Shown here: piece by piece, positions 18,474-26,275 of the stretch | How the letters are laid out: every line of letters begins with the position of its first letter | Position numbering within the stretch: the stretch's first letter is position 1 | Assembly (NCBI GenBank): GCA_934364795.1 | Contig: CAKRMK010000024.1 | Location: forward strand, 1-47,190 | Direction: 5' to 3' | Source: an uncultured Blautia sp. | GTDB taxonomy: Bacteria; Bacillota; Clostridia; Lachnospirales; Lachnospiraceae | Length of the DNA: 47,190 nucleotides | The notes under the pieces: generated by a model | What the model was told of the DNA's origin: nothing | The model's input: only the letters and a program-made list of their open reading frames with translations | Database searches by the model: none | Translations under genes and position numbers: made by a program

Positions 18474-19010
18474 ATGAAAAGAATTGCAAAATTTCATAAA
18501 GTAAGTGAAAATCGTTTTATTGCAGACTGGAAAGATACATTTGATAGCAGTCTTGGTGAAGTAAGTGAGGAAGAGGCGAAGAAAATCTACGAAAATATCC
18601 GTCTGCCAAGAAGGGCAACTGCAGGAAGTGCAGGATATGATTTCTTTTCTCCAGCGGATTTCGTAATAAAACCAGGAGAAACAGTTAAGATTCCTACCGG
18701 AATCCGTGTGGAAATGGACCAGGAATGGGTACTGAAATGTTATCCAAGAAGTGGTCTTGGCTTCAAGTTCCGCCTGCAGTTAAATAACACAGTTGGAATT
18801 ATTGACAGCGATTATTTCTATTCAGACAATGAAGGCCATATTTTTGCCAAGCTGACCAATGATTCCAATGAAAATAAAACAGTAGAGCTGAAGGCAGATA
18901 CCGGTTTTATGCAGGGGATTTTTGTGGAATATGGAATTACAGTGGATGATGATGTAACGGATGTAAGAAACGGCGGATTCGGAAGCACTACAAAAACGGC
19001 GGCAGAATAA
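18474..19010 (+). CDS. dut: dUTP diphosphatase (trimeric dUTPase family)
   Basis: Hydrolyses dUTP to dUMP and PPi, limiting uracil in DNA and feeding dTMP synthesis. At 178 residues it is somewhat longer than the roughly 145-150 of simple homologues, because of a 40-residue N-terminal extension. Conserved motifs: RRATAGSAGYDFFSP (motif 1), YPRSGLGFKF (2), NTVGIIDSDYF (3), FMQGIFVEYG (4) and the C-terminal RNGGFGSTTK (5). A dCTP deaminase is unlikely because motif 5 is present and motif 3 is dUTPase-like. The ribosome binding site ACAGGAGAAG precedes ATG 18474. Confidence 0.9.
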   Translation: MKRIAKFHKVSENRFIADWKDTFDSSLGEVSEEEAKKIYENIRLPRRATAGSAGYDFFSPADFVIKPGETVKIPTGIRVEMDQEWVLKCYPRSGLGFKFRLQLNNTVGIIDSDYFYSDNEGHIFAKLTNDSNENKTVELKADTGFMQGIFVEYGITVDDDVTDVRNGGFGSTTKTAAE

Positions 19011-19102
19011 GAAATAGTGGGATAAGAATTTAAGAATCATGGAATAAAAACGGTGAAAGAAAAATCGTGAATAAAAAACCATGAATAAAAATAGCAGTGA
19101 AT

Positions 19103-19153
19103 AAAAATAACAGGTACATGTGAAATTTAGTATCATATGTGCCTGTTATTTTT
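19103..19153. terminator. Long terminator hairpin after dut, possibly bidirectional
   Basis: AAAAATAACAGGTACAT (19103-19119) pairs with ATGTGCCTGTTATTTTT (19137-19153), 17 bp with one G-U. A-run and T-run flank it. Upstream, 19020-19110 has a loose tandem pattern of GTGAATAAAAA-like units every 14-18 nt. Confidence 0.75.
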
Positions 19154-19212
19154 ATACAATAGGGAGTTCCGCCGGAATCCCCCATTGCGTAAAAGATCCT
19201 ACTGGGCAGGAA

Positions 19213-19377
19213 CTAGTACAGCGAATATTAAGTAACCGCCATATTGACTTGTCTGATTTTTCATATGCCGCGTTGTCGTCAATCGCCGTAGCCACCGCTA
19301 CGCCTCATTCCTCCGCCTTGCATATGAAGAAATCATCCTGCGTCAATATAGCAGAAACTTAATTTTTGCTGTACTAG
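19213..19377. repeat. 165-bp palindromic intergenic element
   Basis: Terminal inverted repeats of 21 nt (19213-19233 and 19357-19377) match at 19 positions and start CTAGTACAGC. The arms continue to match imperfectly inward (CATATTGAC/GTCAATATAG, TTTCATATGC/GCATATGAAG) to a centre near 19287-19306, GCCGTAGCCACCGCTACGCC. The whole segment is one long imperfect hairpin with no open frame of note, typical of a MITE. Its right end abuts a solo end of the element found at 43898-44061. Confidence 0.7.
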
Positions 19378-19392
19378 AGCGTGTTTGAAAAA
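19375..19392. repeat. Solo copy of an 18-bp element end
   Basis: TAGAGCGTGTTTGAAAAA is identical to both terminal inverted repeats of the element at 43898-44061. No inverted partner is visible nearby, and weak similarity continues a further 15-20 nt to the right. It looks like a remnant or partial element. Confidence 0.7.
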
Positions 19393-19438
19393 GTTTCCGC
19401 ACATGCTGACAGGGAAAGTCTTGGACAAAACAGTTAGA

Positions 19439-19837
19439 TTATTCTAATGGCTCTCCGGCTGCTTCTGCTTCCCTTGCATTCTGAAGGACGGTATCAAATG
19501 CTATAGCTGCCTTATTATATTCTTCATCACTTTCAATATTGGAGAGCATAGGAGCTCCGGTTTCTGTACGGGTGAAGGAATAAAGATAAACCTCTCCGTC
19601 ATGGTTCTGTCCTTCCTCATCAAGGGGAAGAAGTGCAATATATTCCTTGGCATCAACAGGGAAAATAGTAAGAATGGCACATTCTACTTCGGTGTCATCC
19701 TCCATGGTAAGGGTGATGGTGCTGTGCTGCTTAGGGTCAGTGCTGCATCCGTCACATGTGGAGCAGTCAGAGCCGCTTCCGCAGGATGCGCTGCTTCCAC
19801 AGCTGCTGCAGGAATTGTTCATATCTAAATCACTCAT
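19439..19837 (-). CDS. DUF1292 family protein with Cys-rich N-terminus
   Basis: A 132-residue protein, function unknown. Residues about 47-115 resemble DUF1292 (LTMEDDTEVECAILTIFPVDAKEYIALLPLDE .. EVYLYSF), a small beta-rich domain common in Firmicutes, often near ruvX/mltG-type loci. The first 40 residues are unusual: six cysteines in a Gly/Ser-rich stretch (CSSCGSSASCGSGSDCSTC then GC), suggestive of metal binding or disorder. I use ATG 19837 with GTGAGG nine bases upstream; a GTG at 19852 would place the start on the ribosome binding site itself. The only minus-strand gene between 13 and 26 kb. Confidence 0.8.
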   Translation of the reverse strand: MSDLDMNNSCSSCGSSASCGSGSDCSTCDGCSTDPKQHSTITLTMEDDTEVECAILTIFPVDAKEYIALLPLDEEGQNHDGEVYLYSFTRTETGAPMLSNIESDEEYNKAAIAFDTVLQNAREAEAAGEPLE

Positions 19838-19960
19838 TGGTATATACCTCACTTTATTCTTTTATTATAGATTATCTCCCCGGATTTTGAAAACAGGCTG
19901 CATTACTGTGAACTGTAAGCGGGGAACAGTATATTTAGATTGTATCAGAAAATTTGAGGT

Positions 19961-19988
19961 TTGTGAATAGCAAATTGTGTGTTATAAT
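19961..19988 (+). promoter_or_regulatory. Possible promoter of exoA
   Basis: TTGTGA (19961-19966), 16-nt spacer, TATAAT (19983-19988). Downstream, the inverted pair CTGCCAG (20000-20006) / CTGGCAG (20029-20035) lies before a second TATAAT at 20036-20041. The pair could be an operator or a leader stem. No LexA-type GAAC-N4-GTTC box is visible. Confidence 0.5.
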
Positions 19989-20062
19989 TAAGAAAATGGC
20001 TGCCAGCAGAATCTTTTTTTGATATACTCTGGCAGTATAATTTTCACAGATTGGAGAATAGC

Positions 20063-20818
20063 ATGAAACTTGTATCATGGAATGTAAATGGAATCCGTGC
20101 GTGTATTACCAAGGGCTTTGAAGAAAGCTTTTCACAGCTGGATGCAGATATCTTCTGCCTGCAGGAAACAAAATGCCAGGAGAATCAGGTAAAGCTGGAG
20201 CTTCCCGGATATTATCAGTACTGGAATTATGCCAACCGCAAGGGCTACTCCGGAACTGCTGTTTTTACAAAAAAAGAACCAATTCTTGTAACTTATGGAA
20301 TGGGGATTCCGGAACATGATAAAGAGGGGCGTATCATAACAGCAGAAATGGATAATTTTTATCTGGTTACAGTTTATACCCCGAATTCCCAGTCAGAGCT
20401 TCGCAGACTGGAATACCGTATGGAATGGGAGAGGGATTTCCTTTTGTATCTTCTGAAGCTGCAGGAAAAGAAGCCTGTGATCTGCTGTGGAGATATGAAC
20501 GTGGCACATCAGGAAATTGACCTGAAAAATCCCAAGACCAACCGCATGAATGCAGGATTTACAGATGAAGAGCGTTCCTGCTTTACCAAAGTACTGGAAG
20601 CCGGATTTATTGATACGTTCCGTTATTTTTACCCGGATCTTACCGGAGCCTATTCCTGGTGGTCTTACCGCTTTAAGGCAAGAGAGAAAAATGCCGGATG
20701 GAGAATTGATTATTTTCTTACATCCCCTTCTTTGAAGGATTCTCTCATAGATGCGAAGATTCACAGTGAAATTATGGGATCAGATCATTGTCCGGTGGAG
20801 CTGGATCTTAAAGACTGA
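20063..20818 (+). CDS. exoA: Exodeoxyribonuclease III / AP endonuclease
   Basis: Base-excision repair nuclease of the ExoIII/ExoA family (endonuclease/exonuclease/phosphatase fold), 251 residues. Active-site motifs in order: SWNVNGIRACI (metal and DNA-binding Asn), LQETKCQ (metal Glu), GYSGTAVF, TVYTPNSQ, CGDMNVAHQEIDLKNPKTN (catalytic Asp and Asn), GAYSWWSYR and GSDHCPVELDL (catalytic Asp-His). The start is ATG 20063 after TTGGAGAATAGC; a TTG at 20051 would sit on the ribosome binding site. It appears to be a single-gene unit with its own promoter; the GH13 gene follows after 56 nt. Confidence 0.94.
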   Translation: MKLVSWNVNGIRACITKGFEESFSQLDADIFCLQETKCQENQVKLELPGYYQYWNYANRKGYSGTAVFTKKEPILVTYGMGIPEHDKEGRIITAEMDNFYLVTVYTPNSQSELRRLEYRMEWERDFLLYLLKLQEKKPVICCGDMNVAHQEIDLKNPKTNRMNAGFTDEERSCFTKVLEAGFIDTFRYFYPDLTGAYSWWSYRFKAREKNAGWRIDYFLTSPSLKDSLIDAKIHSEIMGSDHCPVELDLKD

Positions 20819-20874
20819 ATATTTCCAGCACATCATTTACAGACGGACATGAGAAAGACAGGAGGGGAATTTTG

Positions 20875-22848
20875 ATGGCAGTACCAGGAAATAAAAATTT
20901 GATACCACAGCCGGGAGATCCGCTTTTACTGGGGGCGAACAGACTTTCAGACGGGTATAATTTCGCTGTGGAGGCAGAAGAGGACTCACAGGTTTCTTTA
21001 CTTCTTTACCGCAAAAAGGGAAAAGAGCCTGTCTATGAGCTGCTTCTGGATGAAAAATACCGTACAGGGCGCGTATTTGCTGTCCTTTTGAAGAAACTGA
21101 ATGTAACGAATCTGGAATATAATTTTAAAATAAATGGTAAGGTAGTACTGGATCCCTGTGCATTTGAAATCAGCGGAAGAGAGCACTTTGGAACTGCTTT
21201 AGACGGGGATGCCCATAAGCTTCGCTGTGGCTTTCTTAAGGAAAAGGAATATGACTGGGAAGGGGATATAATGCCTGACACCGGGTATGAGGATCTGATC
21301 TTATATAAAGTACATGTAAGAGGATATACCAGGCAGGCGAAGCTTCCGGCACCCTTAAGGGGAACCTATGCCGGTCTTGTGGAAATGCTCCCTTATTTAA
21401 AAGACCTTGGAATTACAGGTATTGAGCTGATGCCTGCCTATGAATTCATGGAAGTGACACAGGAGCTGGAACCAGATGGACTGGTTTCACGCAAAAGCAA
21501 AAAAGACGAGGTCAATTACTGGGGATATAAGCAGGGCTTTTATTTTGCTCCCAAGAAATCCTATTGTGCAACCAAAGATCCGGAGAAGGAATTCTGTGAT
21601 ATGATAAAGGCTTTTCACCAGGCTGGAATCCTTTGTATTATGGAAATGTATTTTCCGGCCACAGTAAGTCCGCTTACTGCGCTTCGTGCACTTCAGTTCT
21701 GGAAACGGTATTATCATGTGGATGGTTTTCATGTTCTGGGAGAGGGTGCCTCTCTTGATCTTATTATGAAAGACGGGGTACTGTCCGGAACCAGAATTAT
21801 GGCAGCCGGAATGGATATGAATGCTTTTTATCAGGGGAAAAAGCCTGCACACCGCAGATTTGCGGAATATAATCTTGGATTTTTGCAGGATATGCGCCGG
21901 TTCCTGAAAAGTGACGAGGATATGGTGCCGGCAGTCCAGTACAGGATCCGCCATAATCCGGATGACCATGGTGTGGTGAATTATATTACCTGTCAGGATG
22001 GTTTTACTTTAAATGACCTTGTGTCTTATAATTACAAGCATAATGAGGCAAATGGAGAAGGGAATAATGACGGCTGCAGCTATAATTATTCCTGGAACTG
22101 TGGCGTGGAGGGACCAAGCCGTAAGCAGCAGATCCGCCAGATGCGGGAGCACCAGATGCGGGCAGCTTTTGCCATGATGCTGTTTTCACAGGGAGTTCCT
22201 ATGATTTATGGCGGGGATGAGATTGGTAATTCCCAGAATGGTAATAACAATGCTTATTGTCAGGACAATCCCATTGGCTGGACAGACTGGAAGGGCCTAA
22301 AAAGAAATGCCGGACTGCTTGCTTTTGTGAAAAAAGCAGTTGCGTTCCGAAAGGAACACCCTGTTCTTCATGCTGATGGTGCCATGAAGGAGGCAGACAG
22401 CCAGGGAAAAGGTTTTCCAGATATGTCCTTCCATGGCGAACGGGCGTGGTTCTGTAATATGGAAAATACAAGCCGCATGATCGGTATGATGCTTTGTGGA
22501 GGGCGTCCTGGAGCAGATGGAAAAAATGCCGATGATTTTATTTATGTAGGTTATAATTTCCACTGGGAAGTCCGTAAGATTGCCCTGCCTAATCTTCCAG
22601 AGGGAATGCAGTGGAAAAAGGTGATGGATACAGGAGATCTATCCGGTGACGGATTTTATGAAGATGGCCCGGTGTATACAAGAGAGGTGGAAATGGGCCC
22701 CCGTACTGTGTCCGTGCTGATGGGCGTACCTGTGAAACAGGAGAAAAAAAGCACACAGCACTCCCATGGAGTGAAAAAGGTGGCAGAAGAAAAGGGTGAA
22801 AATTCAGACAGGAGGGTGAGTGAGGATGCATCCGTGGCTTCACTTTAA
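20875..22848 (+). CDS. GH13 glycogen-debranching homologue lacking catalytic residues
   Basis: A 657-residue protein with the isoamylase/GlgX layout: N-terminal beta-sandwich (about 15-115), (beta/alpha)8 barrel (about 140-520) and C-terminal domain. Strong family segments are VNYWGYKQGFYFAP, CQDGFTLNDLVSYNYKHNEA, YSWNCGVEG, LFSQGVPMIYGGDE and NNNAYCQDNPIGWTDW. Yet the catalytic regions are altered. Region I reads EMYFPAT where DVVYNHT is usual (257-263). Region II reads VDGFHVLG for VDGFRFDL (282-289), so Leu288 replaces the nucleophile. Region III reads MAAGMD for IAEPWD (309-314), so Ala311 replaces the acid/base. Region IV keeps Asp375 but has Gln374 for His. It is probably not a hydrolase; glycan binding or regulation is my inference. 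ATG 20875 follows GGAGGGG. The 3' end overlaps the next gene. Confidence 0.85.
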   Translation: MAVPGNKNLIPQPGDPLLLGANRLSDGYNFAVEAEEDSQVSLLLYRKKGKEPVYELLLDEKYRTGRVFAVLLKKLNVTNLEYNFKINGKVVLDPCAFEISGREHFGTALDGDAHKLRCGFLKEKEYDWEGDIMPDTGYEDLILYKVHVRGYTRQAKLPAPLRGTYAGLVEMLPYLKDLGITGIELMPAYEFMEVTQELEPDGLVSRKSKKDEVNYWGYKQGFYFAPKKSYCATKDPEKEFCDMIKAFHQAGILCIMEMYFPATVSPLTALRALQFWKRYYHVDGFHVLGEGASLDLIMKDGVLSGTRIMAAGMDMNAFYQGKKPAHRRFAEYNLGFLQDMRRFLKSDEDMVPAVQYRIRHNPDDHGVVNYITCQDGFTLNDLVSYNYKHNEANGEGNNDGCSYNYSWNCGVEGPSRKQQIRQMREHQMRAAFAMMLFSQGVPMIYGGDEIGNSQNGNNNAYCQDNPIGWTDWKGLKRNAGLLAFVKKAVAFRKEHPVLHADGAMKEADSQGKGFPDMSFHGERAWFCNMENTSRMIGMMLCGGRPGADGKNADDFIYVGYNFHWEVRKIALPNLPEGMQWKKVMDTGDLSGDGFYEDGPVYTREVEMGPRTVSVLMGVPVKQEKKSTQHSHGVKKVAEEKGENSDRRVSEDASVASL

Positions 22849-23368
22849 GACAATTACAAAACATAAATTAATGGTCATGAAATATTGTTTCCGTATTGGG
22901 CTGTATAAACAGGGTCTGCTTCATGACCTTTCCAAATATTCACCTTCAGAGTTTTTTGTTGGCTGTAAGTACTATCAGGGAACCAGAAGCCCAAATAATG
23001 CAGAGCGGGAGGATATTGGTGTTTCTACTGCCTGGCTGCATCATAAGGGGCGTAACAAGCATCATTATGAGCACTGGGTAGATTATGCAATTAATGACCC
23101 GGAACACGTAATTATGGGTGCGAGAATGCCCCGCAGATATGTGGCAGAAATGGTGATGGACAGGATCAGTGCTTCCAGGACATATCTTGGAGATGCCTAT
23201 GATAATCACCAGCCTCTGGAATATTTTCTGAAAAGCAAGCCCAAGCTGTGGTTTGTCCATCCCCAGACCAAAAAGGAGCTGGAGGGCCTGCTTCGTATTC
23301 TCTCAGATAAGGGAGAAAAAAAGGCTTTATGGTATATTAAAAATGTGTATCTGAAAAAAGGCAAATAG
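22826..23368 (+). CDS. DUF5662 family protein
   Basis: A 180-residue protein I assign to DUF5662; function unknown. Conserved-looking histidine motifs suggest a metal site: GLLHDLSKYSPSEF near residue 32 and AWLHHKGRNKHHYEHW near residue 70, followed by RMPRRYVAEMVMDRISAS. The HD pair in the first motif recalls HD-domain hydrolases, but the full HD pattern is not evident. ATG 22826 lies inside the preceding GH13-like gene with GGAGG 10 nt upstream, so the two overlap by 23 nt and are likely co-translated. A GTG at 22820 is possible but too near the ribosome binding site. Confidence 0.75.
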   Translation: MHPWLHFKTITKHKLMVMKYCFRIGLYKQGLLHDLSKYSPSEFFVGCKYYQGTRSPNNAEREDIGVSTAWLHHKGRNKHHYEHWVDYAINDPEHVIMGARMPRRYVAEMVMDRISASRTYLGDAYDNHQPLEYFLKSKPKLWFVHPQTKKELEGLLRILSDKGEKKALWYIKNVYLKKGK

Positions 23369-23396
23369 AAAAAGAAGAAAAATTAAAGAATTTGTC

Positions 23397-23426
23397 TTGC
23401 ACTTTCATACTCTTCTGTGTTAAAGT
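23397..23426 (+). promoter_or_regulatory. Possible promoter of the symporter gene
   Basis: TTGCAC (23397-23402), 18-nt spacer, TAAAGT (23421-23426), about 60 nt before the chosen start codon. Modest match. Confidence 0.4.
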
Positions 23427-23487
23427 ATCAGATAACGAAAAGCCAGAACTTTATTTAAAAAGGTTCTTGCACAGAGGAGGAGAAAAA

Positions 23488-25023
23488 TTGAGTGGTACAA
23501 CAGTAATAATTCTGATCGCTTTTGTATGTTATCTTGCGATGATGATCGTAATAGGTGCGGTCTACATGAAGAGAACCTCCAGCTCAGAGGATTATTTCCT
23601 TGGAGGAAGAGGTCTGAACGGATGGGTGGCAGCACTTTCCGCACAGGCTTCTGATATGAGCGGATGGCTGCTGATGGGACTTCCGGGAGCTATTTATTCT
23701 TTTGGTTCCGGACAGATCTGGATTGCGGTAGGTCTTTTTATTGGCACAATTCTGAACTGGGTATGTATTTCAGGAAGACTTCGCAAATACACCATTGTGG
23801 CTAACAATTCTATGACGATTCCGGCATTTTTTGAGAATCGTTACCGTGATAAGAAGAAAGTACTTCTTCTTATCTCATCCGTTGTAATTGTTATCTTTTT
23901 CCTGGTATATACAGCGTCTGCACTGGCTGCCGGGGGAAAACTGTTTAACACGGTATTTGGTCTTGATTATCATGTTGCACTGGCAATCGGGGCAGCAGTT
24001 ATCCTTTGCTATACTTTTATGGGCGGCTTTATGGCTGTGTGTGTGACAGACTTTGTGCAGGGAACCCTGATGCTTGTAGGGCTTCTTGTAGTGCCGCTGG
24101 TGGCATATTTCCTGCTTCCGGGGAATCTTACAGACCTGATCACTTCAAGCGGTGTTACAGGGGGCGCCAGCGCATATCTGAATCCGTTTATGAATGGAGA
24201 CAGACCCTATACGTTTATTGAAATCTTTTCCCAGCTTGCATGGGGCTTCGGATATTGTGGAATGCCTCACGTTCTGGTAAGATTCATGGCTGTAAAGAAT
24301 GAAAAAGAACTGAAGAAATCCTGGGTGATTGCCATTATATGGGATCTGCTTTCCCTGACAGCTGCATTTGCAATTGCAGTTATCGGAAGAGCTTATCTGC
24401 TTCCTACTATCCTTGGTGAGAACGGGGCAGCATCTTCAGAGAGCGTTTTCATTGAGATGATCCGGAAGGTTTTTACCTCCCAGCTGGCACTTCCGTTTAT
24501 CGGGGGACTGTTCCTTTGCGGAATTCTGGCAGCAATTATGTCCACTGCTGATTCCCAGCTTCTGGTAACAGCTTCAGCTGTATCAGAGGATTTATATCAC
24601 AGCTTTATCAAAAAAGATGCAGATTCTAAGGAAATTCTGAAAGTCAGCCGTATTACTGTTATTGTGATTGCAGTAATCGCATTTATTATTGCATGGAATC
24701 CAAACAGCAGTATTATGGGGCTGGTATCCAATGCATGGGCTGGACTGGGCTCTGCTTTTGGTCCTATTGTTGTAATGTCCCTGTTCTGGAGAAGAACCAA
24801 TCTTCCGGGAGCAATTGCAGGTATGGTTACTGGTGGACTTACCGTTATTATCTGGGACTACATTCCGTTAGCTGGAGGACAGACCCTTGGTGCTTATACA
24901 GGGCTTTATTCACTGGCTGTAGGATTTTTATTAAGTCTTGTGATAATCGTGATCGTGAGCCTTCTGACTAAGGAGCCTGATAAGGAAATCACAGACGAGT
25001 TTGATAAAGTGGCAAAAATGTAA
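23488..25023 (+). CDS. putP: Sodium/proline symporter (SSS family)
   Basis: A 511-residue solute:sodium symporter, most similar in pattern to PutP. About 13 membrane segments are visible. Family motifs: SSSEDYFLGGRGLNGWVAALSAQASDMSGWLLMGLPGA around residues 30-70 (sodium and substrate site), GGFMAVCVTDFVQG, WGFGYCGMPHVLVRFMAVK, and AAIMSTADSQLLVTASAVSEDLY. I start at TTG 23488 because AGGAGG ends 7 nt before it and the first membrane helix begins right after. An earlier in-frame start at 23392 would add 32 residues without a ribosome binding site. Substrate (proline versus another amino acid) is not provable from sequence. A strong terminator follows. Confidence 0.88.
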   Translation: MSGTTVIILIAFVCYLAMMIVIGAVYMKRTSSSEDYFLGGRGLNGWVAALSAQASDMSGWLLMGLPGAIYSFGSGQIWIAVGLFIGTILNWVCISGRLRKYTIVANNSMTIPAFFENRYRDKKKVLLLISSVVIVIFFLVYTASALAAGGKLFNTVFGLDYHVALAIGAAVILCYTFMGGFMAVCVTDFVQGTLMLVGLLVVPLVAYFLLPGNLTDLITSSGVTGGASAYLNPFMNGDRPYTFIEIFSQLAWGFGYCGMPHVLVRFMAVKNEKELKKSWVIAIIWDLLSLTAAFAIAVIGRAYLLPTILGENGAASSESVFIEMIRKVFTSQLALPFIGGLFLCGILAAIMSTADSQLLVTASAVSEDLYHSFIKKDADSKEILKVSRITVIVIAVIAFIIAWNPNSSIMGLVSNAWAGLGSAFGPIVVMSLFWRRTNLPGAIAGMVTGGLTVIIWDYIPLAGGQTLGAYTGLYSLAVGFLLSLVIIVIVSLLTKEPDKEITDEFDKVAKM

Positions 25024-25053
25024 TTTTTACCATGTAATTTCTAAAAGATTTAT

Positions 25054-25093
25054 AAAAAAAGGTAGTCTCTGGCAGTAGGGACTACCTTTTTTT
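25054..25093 (+). terminator. Terminator after the symporter gene
   Basis: AAAAAAAGGTAGTC (25054-25067) pairs with GACTACCTTTTTTT (25080-25093), 14 bp with a 12-nt loop and flanking A and T runs. Likely bidirectional in form, but only the upstream gene needs it. Confidence 0.85.
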
Positions 25094-25102
25094 CAGAAAA
25101 TT

Positions 25103-25111
25103 TGTTATAAT
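25103..25111 (+). promoter_or_regulatory. Extended -10 promoter of glf
   Basis: TGT-TATAAT (25103-25111) fits an extended -10; no good -35 is visible, as is usual for this class. A transcript start near 25118 leaves about 30 nt before the glf start. Confidence 0.5.
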
Positions 25112-25148
25112 AGAAATACGAATCGTGAAACGAAAGGGGCAACACAAG

Positions 25149-26264
25149 ATGAAAAAATATGATTATCTGATCGTGGGAGCCGGTCTGTTTGGCGCTGTAT
25201 TTGCCCATGAGGCAACTAAGAAAGGGAAAACCTGTCTGGTAATTGACAAGCGCGATCATATCGGAGGAAATATTTACACAGAGGAAATTGAGGGAATCCA
25301 GGTACACAAATATGGTGCACATATTTTCCACACTTCCAAGAAAGAAATCTGGGATTATGTGAATCAGTTTACAGAGTTTAATCACTTTGTGAATTCACCG
25401 ATTGCCGTGTATAAGGACGAGCTGTATAATCTTCCCTTTAATATGAACACATTTCATCAGTTATGGGGAGTGAAAACTCCGGCACAGGCCAAGGCGAAGA
25501 TTCAGGAGCAGATCAGCCGTATGCATATCACCCATCCGAAGAACCTGGAAGAACAGGCTCTGGCACTGGTGGGACAGGATGTGTATGAGAAACTGGTGGA
25601 AGGTTATACCAGGAAGCAGTGGGGAAGAGAATGTAAAGATCTGCCTGCTTTTATCATTAAGAGACTTCCGCTTAGATATACTTATGATAATAATTATTTC
25701 AAGGATCCTTACCAGGGAATCCCTAAAGGCGGATATACCCGTATTATCAAGAAATTGCTGGAGGGAGTCCAGGTTTGCCTGAAGACAGACTTCTTTGCAA
25801 ACAGAGAAGAACTTATGGCAAAGGCAGATAAAGTCCTGTTTACCGGTATGATTGATGAATTTTATGATTACTGCTACGGGGAACTGGAATACCGTTCTTT
25901 GCGTTTTGAGACAGAAGTGCTGGATATGGGCAACTTTCAGGGAAATGCTGTTGTGAATTATACAGATTATGAGGTCCCGTATACCAGAATTATTGAGCAC
26001 AAGCACTTTGAATTTGGTACCCAGCCAAAGACTGTGATCACCAGAGAATATCCGGCTGCATGGGAGAAAGGAAAAGAGCCTTATTATCCTATTAATAACC
26101 CGAAGAATGACGAGCTGTTTGGCAAGTATGAGCGTCTTGCACTGGAAGAAAAGAATGTACTGTTTGGCGGACGTCTTGGTATGTACCGCTACATGGATAT
26201 GGATAAAGTAATTGAGGAAGCTTTGAATATGGCAGAGACAGAGCTGACTTACGAAGAAGCATAA
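25149..26264 (+). CDS. glf: UDP-galactopyranose mutase
   Basis: Flavoenzyme interconverting UDP-galactopyranose and UDP-galactofuranose, precursor for cell-surface galactofuranose polymers. It has 371 residues. The N-terminal FAD-binding motif is YLIVGAGLFGAVFA (GxGxxG type), followed by DKRDHIGGNIYTE and the family signature HKYGAHIFHTS. Later segments include YTRKQWGRECKDLP, PKGGYTRII, and the C-terminal GGRLGMYRYMDMDKVIEEAL, typical for FAD and substrate contacts. I start at ATG 25149 with GAAAGGGG upstream; a GTG at 25125 is less likely. No glycosyltransferases are in view, so its glycan is unknown. The DUF6553 gene follows after 11 nt and probably shares the message. Confidence 0.95.
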   Translation: MKKYDYLIVGAGLFGAVFAHEATKKGKTCLVIDKRDHIGGNIYTEEIEGIQVHKYGAHIFHTSKKEIWDYVNQFTEFNHFVNSPIAVYKDELYNLPFNMNTFHQLWGVKTPAQAKAKIQEQISRMHITHPKNLEEQALALVGQDVYEKLVEGYTRKQWGRECKDLPAFIIKRLPLRYTYDNNYFKDPYQGIPKGGYTRIIKKLLEGVQVCLKTDFFANREELMAKADKVLFTGMIDEFYDYCYGELEYRSLRFETEVLDMGNFQGNAVVNYTDYEVPYTRIIEHKHFEFGTQPKTVITREYPAAWEKGKEPYYPINNPKNDELFGKYERLALEEKNVLFGGRLGMYRYMDMDKVIEEALNMAETELTYEEA

Positions 26265-26275
26265 AGGAGAAGATT

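Larger units (their letters stand above)
19154..19438. other. Intergenic stretch between dut and the DUF1292 gene
   Basis: Together with the terminator at 19103-19153 this fills the 427-base gap between the two genes. It contains the palindromic element at 19213-19377 and a solo repeat end at 19375-19392. Nothing in it looks coding; the open frame at 19120-19362 runs through these palindromes. Confidence 0.55.

Noticed and set aside
19120..19362. 80-codon open frame
   Set aside because: Lies in a terminator and the palindromic element; no coding signature.
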